Assembly: GCA_002399785.1 (NCBI GenBank)
Contig: DHEH01000015.1
Span: 63,869-127,868 of the forward strand
Source: Caryophanales bacterium UBA4855
GTDB taxonomy: Bacteria > Bacillota_I > Bacilli_A > RFN20 > CAG-826
Length of the DNA stretch: 64,000 bases
Direction of reading: 5' to 3'
Of the stretch, positions 62,201 through 64,000 are shown piece after piece. Within the stretch, counting starts at the first letter, position 1. The number at the start of each line of letters is the position of its first letter. The position numbers and the translations under genes were made by a program. The notes under the pieces are model-generated. The model had not been told where the DNA came from and did no database searches. It saw only the letters and a program-made list of their open reading frames with translations.

Positions 62201-62842
62201 GTGTTTAAGAGAAAAGGCGACCATATTTCATGTGGGATTTTTGACGGAGATTCAAGCTACCGTTTTTCTTACGCGCTCAACGAAGGAGTGTTGAAAATCG
62301 AAAGATTTAACGAAAATGAATGGGCCATTGTTTCGGATCAAACTCAGATGGCGAAATGTGTTAATTATTTTGTGGATACCTTTAACAGATATTTAAGACG
62401 ATATTGCTCTAAACCAGACGTAGTTATATTTGATGAATCCAGTATTGTTTCCGATGAAGAAAAAGCAAAATCACAACATTATTCTGAGAAAGAATTTCTT
62501 GATAAAAGAAGTGAATTTAGAGAAATGCTGGAATTGTATAAAAAACTAAAGCAAAGAATTGAAAATAAATTTAACGCTGACCCTTTATACAATCAATATT
62601 TTACAAACAATTACTCTGCTTTTAATTGTGGGAGAAACTTTGCTGAACTTCATATTAGGCGTGAGTATTTGACAATCAATATGAAAGATACGGGTATTCT
62701 TTCTAACCTAGGCAGAAGATTGCCTGATGATTCATATAATTGGCCCATGATGTTCCGATTTAGCATTCGCAACGAAAAGCAATTTGATGAAGCAATAAGA
62801 CTAATTAGTAATTCATATGAATTCGTTAAATCAAAGAAATGA
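62201..62842 (+). CDS. C-terminal continuation of the GmrSD-like frame after TAG (unknown domain)
   Basis: A 213-residue ORF if started at GTG 62201, but the same frame is open from 62114, directly after the TAG of the upstream gene, giving 242 residues that read naturally (YFDISRYWVRLNGRALSYVLDTF before the GTG). No ATG, TTG or Shine-Dalgarno supports a separate start. The domain, with LKQRIENKF helices and HIRREYLTINMKD, is not recognised; DUF262-type proteins often carry such an extra C-terminal nucleic-acid or protein-binding domain. It is best read as the tail of a longer protein broken by a nonsense codon, or made by read-through. Confidence 0.6.
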   Translation: MFKRKGDHISCGIFDGDSSYRFSYALNEGVLKIERFNENEWAIVSDQTQMAKCVNYFVDTFNRYLRRYCSKPDVVIFDESSIVSDEEKAKSQHYSEKEFLDKRSEFREMLELYKKLKQRIENKFNADPLYNQYFTNNYSAFNCGRNFAELHIRREYLTINMKDTGILSNLGRRLPDDSYNWPMMFRFSIRNEKQFDEAIRLISNSYEFVKSKK

Positions 62843-62868
62843 TTTTTAAACTGCCATAATTGTAGTGA

Positions 62869-63000
62869 CTTCCGTTGTTAGCGGTCGATAGGAACGCCCA
62901 AGGGTCCAAGCGATACGCTATCCAACGCATAAGAGCGTTTTGGAACGAAAGCGGAAACAAGGTGTTAATCAAGCATGGTATTTCATAAGTTGGTTGGCGC
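62869..63000 (+). pseudogene. short protein-coding-like remnant
   Basis: A 43-codon open stretch without start reads RNAQGSKRYAIQRIRAF followed by a WNESGNK-type end before TAA. It looks like the last part of a lost gene between the GmrSD-like gene and the transposase segment. Family unknown. Confidence 0.3.
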
Positions 63001-63017
63001 CTTTTTTGGTGTATAAT
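62992..63017 (+). promoter_or_regulatory. possible promoter of the zinc-ribbon/transposase ORF
   Basis: TTGGTT followed after 16 bases by TATAAT (63012-63017), 22 bases before ATG 63040, with AAAGG between. Confidence 0.5.
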
Positions 63018-63039
63018 CTAGTAAAGGCTGAATTTGGAA

Positions 63040-63762
63040 ATGAATAGGGAAATAGGCAGGAGATACGGTCATTTGACAGTGGTGGAGGACACCGGCAGGA
63101 GATATCACGGCTCCATCATTTTCAAGTGCGTATGCGACTGCGGTAACTTCAAGGACGTGAGCTCCAACAAGCTCCACAGCGGTCATGTCATCTCCTGCGG
63201 TTGTGTCAATCACAGGATCAGGGACCTGAACGGACAGCGCTTCGGCAGGCTGACCGTGGTTTCCTTCAAGGGGAGGATTAACCACAAGACCCTGTGGAAC
63301 TGCGTATGCGATTGCGGAAACGCCTGCGTTGCCTCTACGGCCTCGCTGACGACCGGATCGACGACATCATGCGGTTGCAGGAACAAGGAGAACCAAGCCA
63401 GCATGGACGGCATCAGGACCGGCTTCGTGGACGGCACTTATCAGGTCGTCGTGAGCGACATGACCGCCTTCTGGGCGGCCGGCCGATACTGGGAGCTCAC
63501 CCTCTACACGGACCTCTGGAACGACGAGATCGTCGGATGGTCGCTGTCGTCGAGGAAGGGAGACGTATCCACCTATTTCGAGGGATTGGCGGAGTTCCTC
63601 GCGAACAAAAAAGAGAAGTACATGGGCCTTGAGACCATATTCCACACGGATCAGGGCTCGGTGTACTCCTCGAAGGCATACAACGACATCCTTCAGCCAT
63701 ATGGTATTACAAGGAGCATGTCCCGTCCCGGGACTCCGACAACGGGGCGATGGAGGCCATAA
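63040..63762 (+). CDS. chimeric ORF: phage-type double zinc ribbon fused to IS3-type transposase core, truncated by frameshift
   Basis: Residues ~1-118 contain two copies of a repeat (RRYGHLTVVEDTGRR...CVCDCGN...SCGC, then GQRFGRLTVVSFKGR...CVCDCGN...SCGC) known from phage HNH/AP2-type proteins, with eight or more zinc-ligand cysteines. From about 63397 the frame turns into an IS3-family integrase core: VVVSDMTAFWAAGRYWELTLYTDLWNDEIVGWSLS (first Asp) and IFHTDQGSVYSSKAYNDILQPYGITRSMSRPGTP (second Asp). At about 63737 the frame is lost and the catalytic Glu is not reached. Base composition rises sharply across the fusion. Confidence 0.7.
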   Translation: MNREIGRRYGHLTVVEDTGRRYHGSIIFKCVCDCGNFKDVSSNKLHSGHVISCGCVNHRIRDLNGQRFGRLTVVSFKGRINHKTLWNCVCDCGNACVASTASLTTGSTTSCGCRNKENQASMDGIRTGFVDGTYQVVVSDMTAFWAAGRYWELTLYTDLWNDEIVGWSLSSRKGDVSTYFEGLAEFLANKKEKYMGLETIFHTDQGSVYSSKAYNDILQPYGITRSMSRPGTPTTGRWRP

Positions 63763-63992
63763 ACGGCTGGGCCAAGACGGAGATGTTCATCGATTTCTCC
63801 GTGGGCGCGAGCGGCGACGTCCCGGCTTCGGTGAAGGGCTACATAACCTATTTAAACGAGGAAAGGCCGATGTGCTGCCTCGGCTATCTGACCCCGAAGC
63901 AATACAGGCTTGAGTACGAAAAGAGCCACGTCGCCTCCATAACGGATTTGACGTGCCTACGATTGCCGACTGTTGTGTCTACTTATCGTTGA
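63735..63992 (+). pseudogene. 3' part of the frameshifted IS3-family transposase
   Basis: In the next frame the sequence continues SDNGAMEAINGWAKTEMFIDF (the third catalytic residue, Glu), then YLNEERPMCCLGYLTPKQYRLEY, the normal end of an IS3 orfB product. One missing base between the codons for TP and DN explains the break. The GC-rich composition is unlike the host. Confidence 0.8.
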
Positions 63993-64000
63993 CTACTGCA

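Larger units (their letters stand above)
57319..64000. mobile_element. accessory island downstream of tRNA-His, right end beyond the window
   Basis: From the 3' end of tRNA-His the DNA changes: higher and uneven GC, defence-type genes, gene fragments, and GC-rich transposase DNA at the end (37 of 60 bases G+C in 63481-63540, against the AT-rich core). tRNA 3' ends are common integration sites. No second copy of the tRNA-His 3' end and no site-specific integrase is seen in the window, so the limits are inferred. Confidence 0.65.

Noticed and set aside
62842..63040. Left inverted repeat of the IS3 element near 62860
   Set aside because: The segment beginning TGTAGTGACTTCC was compared with the reverse complement of the last bases of the window; only a few positions agree, so no terminal repeat is claimed.
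1..64000. Mycoplasma-type genetic code (TGA as Trp)
   Set aside because: miaB and miaA end with TGA at the expected length and all Trp codons in conserved positions are TGG.
1..64000. CRISPR array or ribosomal RNA operon
   Set aside because: No regularly spaced direct repeats and no rRNA sequence were seen in any part of the window.

Overview
The window is about 57 kb of compact, AT-rich bacterial chromosome followed by about 6.7 kb of accessory DNA. The gene order cysS..rlmB-sigma-rpmG-secE-nusG-rplKA-rplJL-rsmC-rpoBC..rpsL-rpsG-fusA-tuf is the classical Bacilli order. An RNAP delta subunit, long-form HPF, S-box and L10-leader RNAs, standard use of TGA as stop and TGG for Trp, and very low GC all point to a deep-branching low-GC Bacilli lineage, plausibly an uncultured RF39-like gut bacterium. 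The lineage name is inference; only the Bacilli-type gene order and signals are seen.

Layout. 1-3004: three overlapping tRNA A37-modification genes (miaB carrying a C-terminal YlbF/YmcA-like domain, miaA, tcdA), then fhs. 4691-9481: two large ABC ATPase-permease fusions back to back. 9585-15179: csp, ychF, ispF-gltX, rpoE, fba, and a cysQ/suhB-type phosphatase. 15226-16112 (minus): nfu and a five-tRNA operon (Val-Tyr-Gln-Lys-Leu). 16211-19403 (minus): pgi, an S1-domain gene, ispD and a HAD gene with overlapping ends. 19570-30828: LemA-like gene, pepF, tRNA-Leu(AAG), mgtE, a stand-alone pduL, a compact SAM-I riboswitch with metK, hpf, HAD phosphatases, an unknown gene pair, tRNA-Ser and an rluD-type gene. 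30821-33242: divergent trpS and cysS. 33256-52941: mgtC, then the rlmB-to-tuf expression cluster. 53040-57169: mtnN, a BaiN/HI0933 flavoprotein, a YfcE phosphoesterase and an Orn/Lys/Arg decarboxylase. 57242: tRNA-His.

Immediately after tRNA-His the base composition and gene content change. There is an AbiEi-like regulator, debris of a broken ORF, an XRE regulator, an orphan HsdS, a headless fragment, a DUF262+DUF1524 (GmrSD-type) defence protein whose frame is cut by an in-frame TAG, and finally GC-rich DNA with a phage-like zinc-ribbon gene fused to an IS3-type transposase that carries a frameshift. This looks like a decaying defence island using the tRNA-His gene as its boundary; the other end and an integrase are not in the window.

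The core genes serve translation (tRNA modification, tRNA synthetases, ribosomal proteins, elongation factors), transcription (rpoB, rpoC, rpoE, nusG, a sigma factor), glycolysis (pgi, fba), one-carbon/SAM metabolism (fhs, metK, mtnN), MEP isoprenoid synthesis (ispD, ispF) and probable acyl-phosphate energy metabolism (pduL). The most unusual signals are the MiaB fusion, terminators whose hairpins carry the ribosome binding site of the next gene, several SD-less near-leaderless promoters, tRNA-Leu with anticodon AAG, a SAM-I riboswitch with a reduced P2, and the TAG-split GmrSD-like gene.
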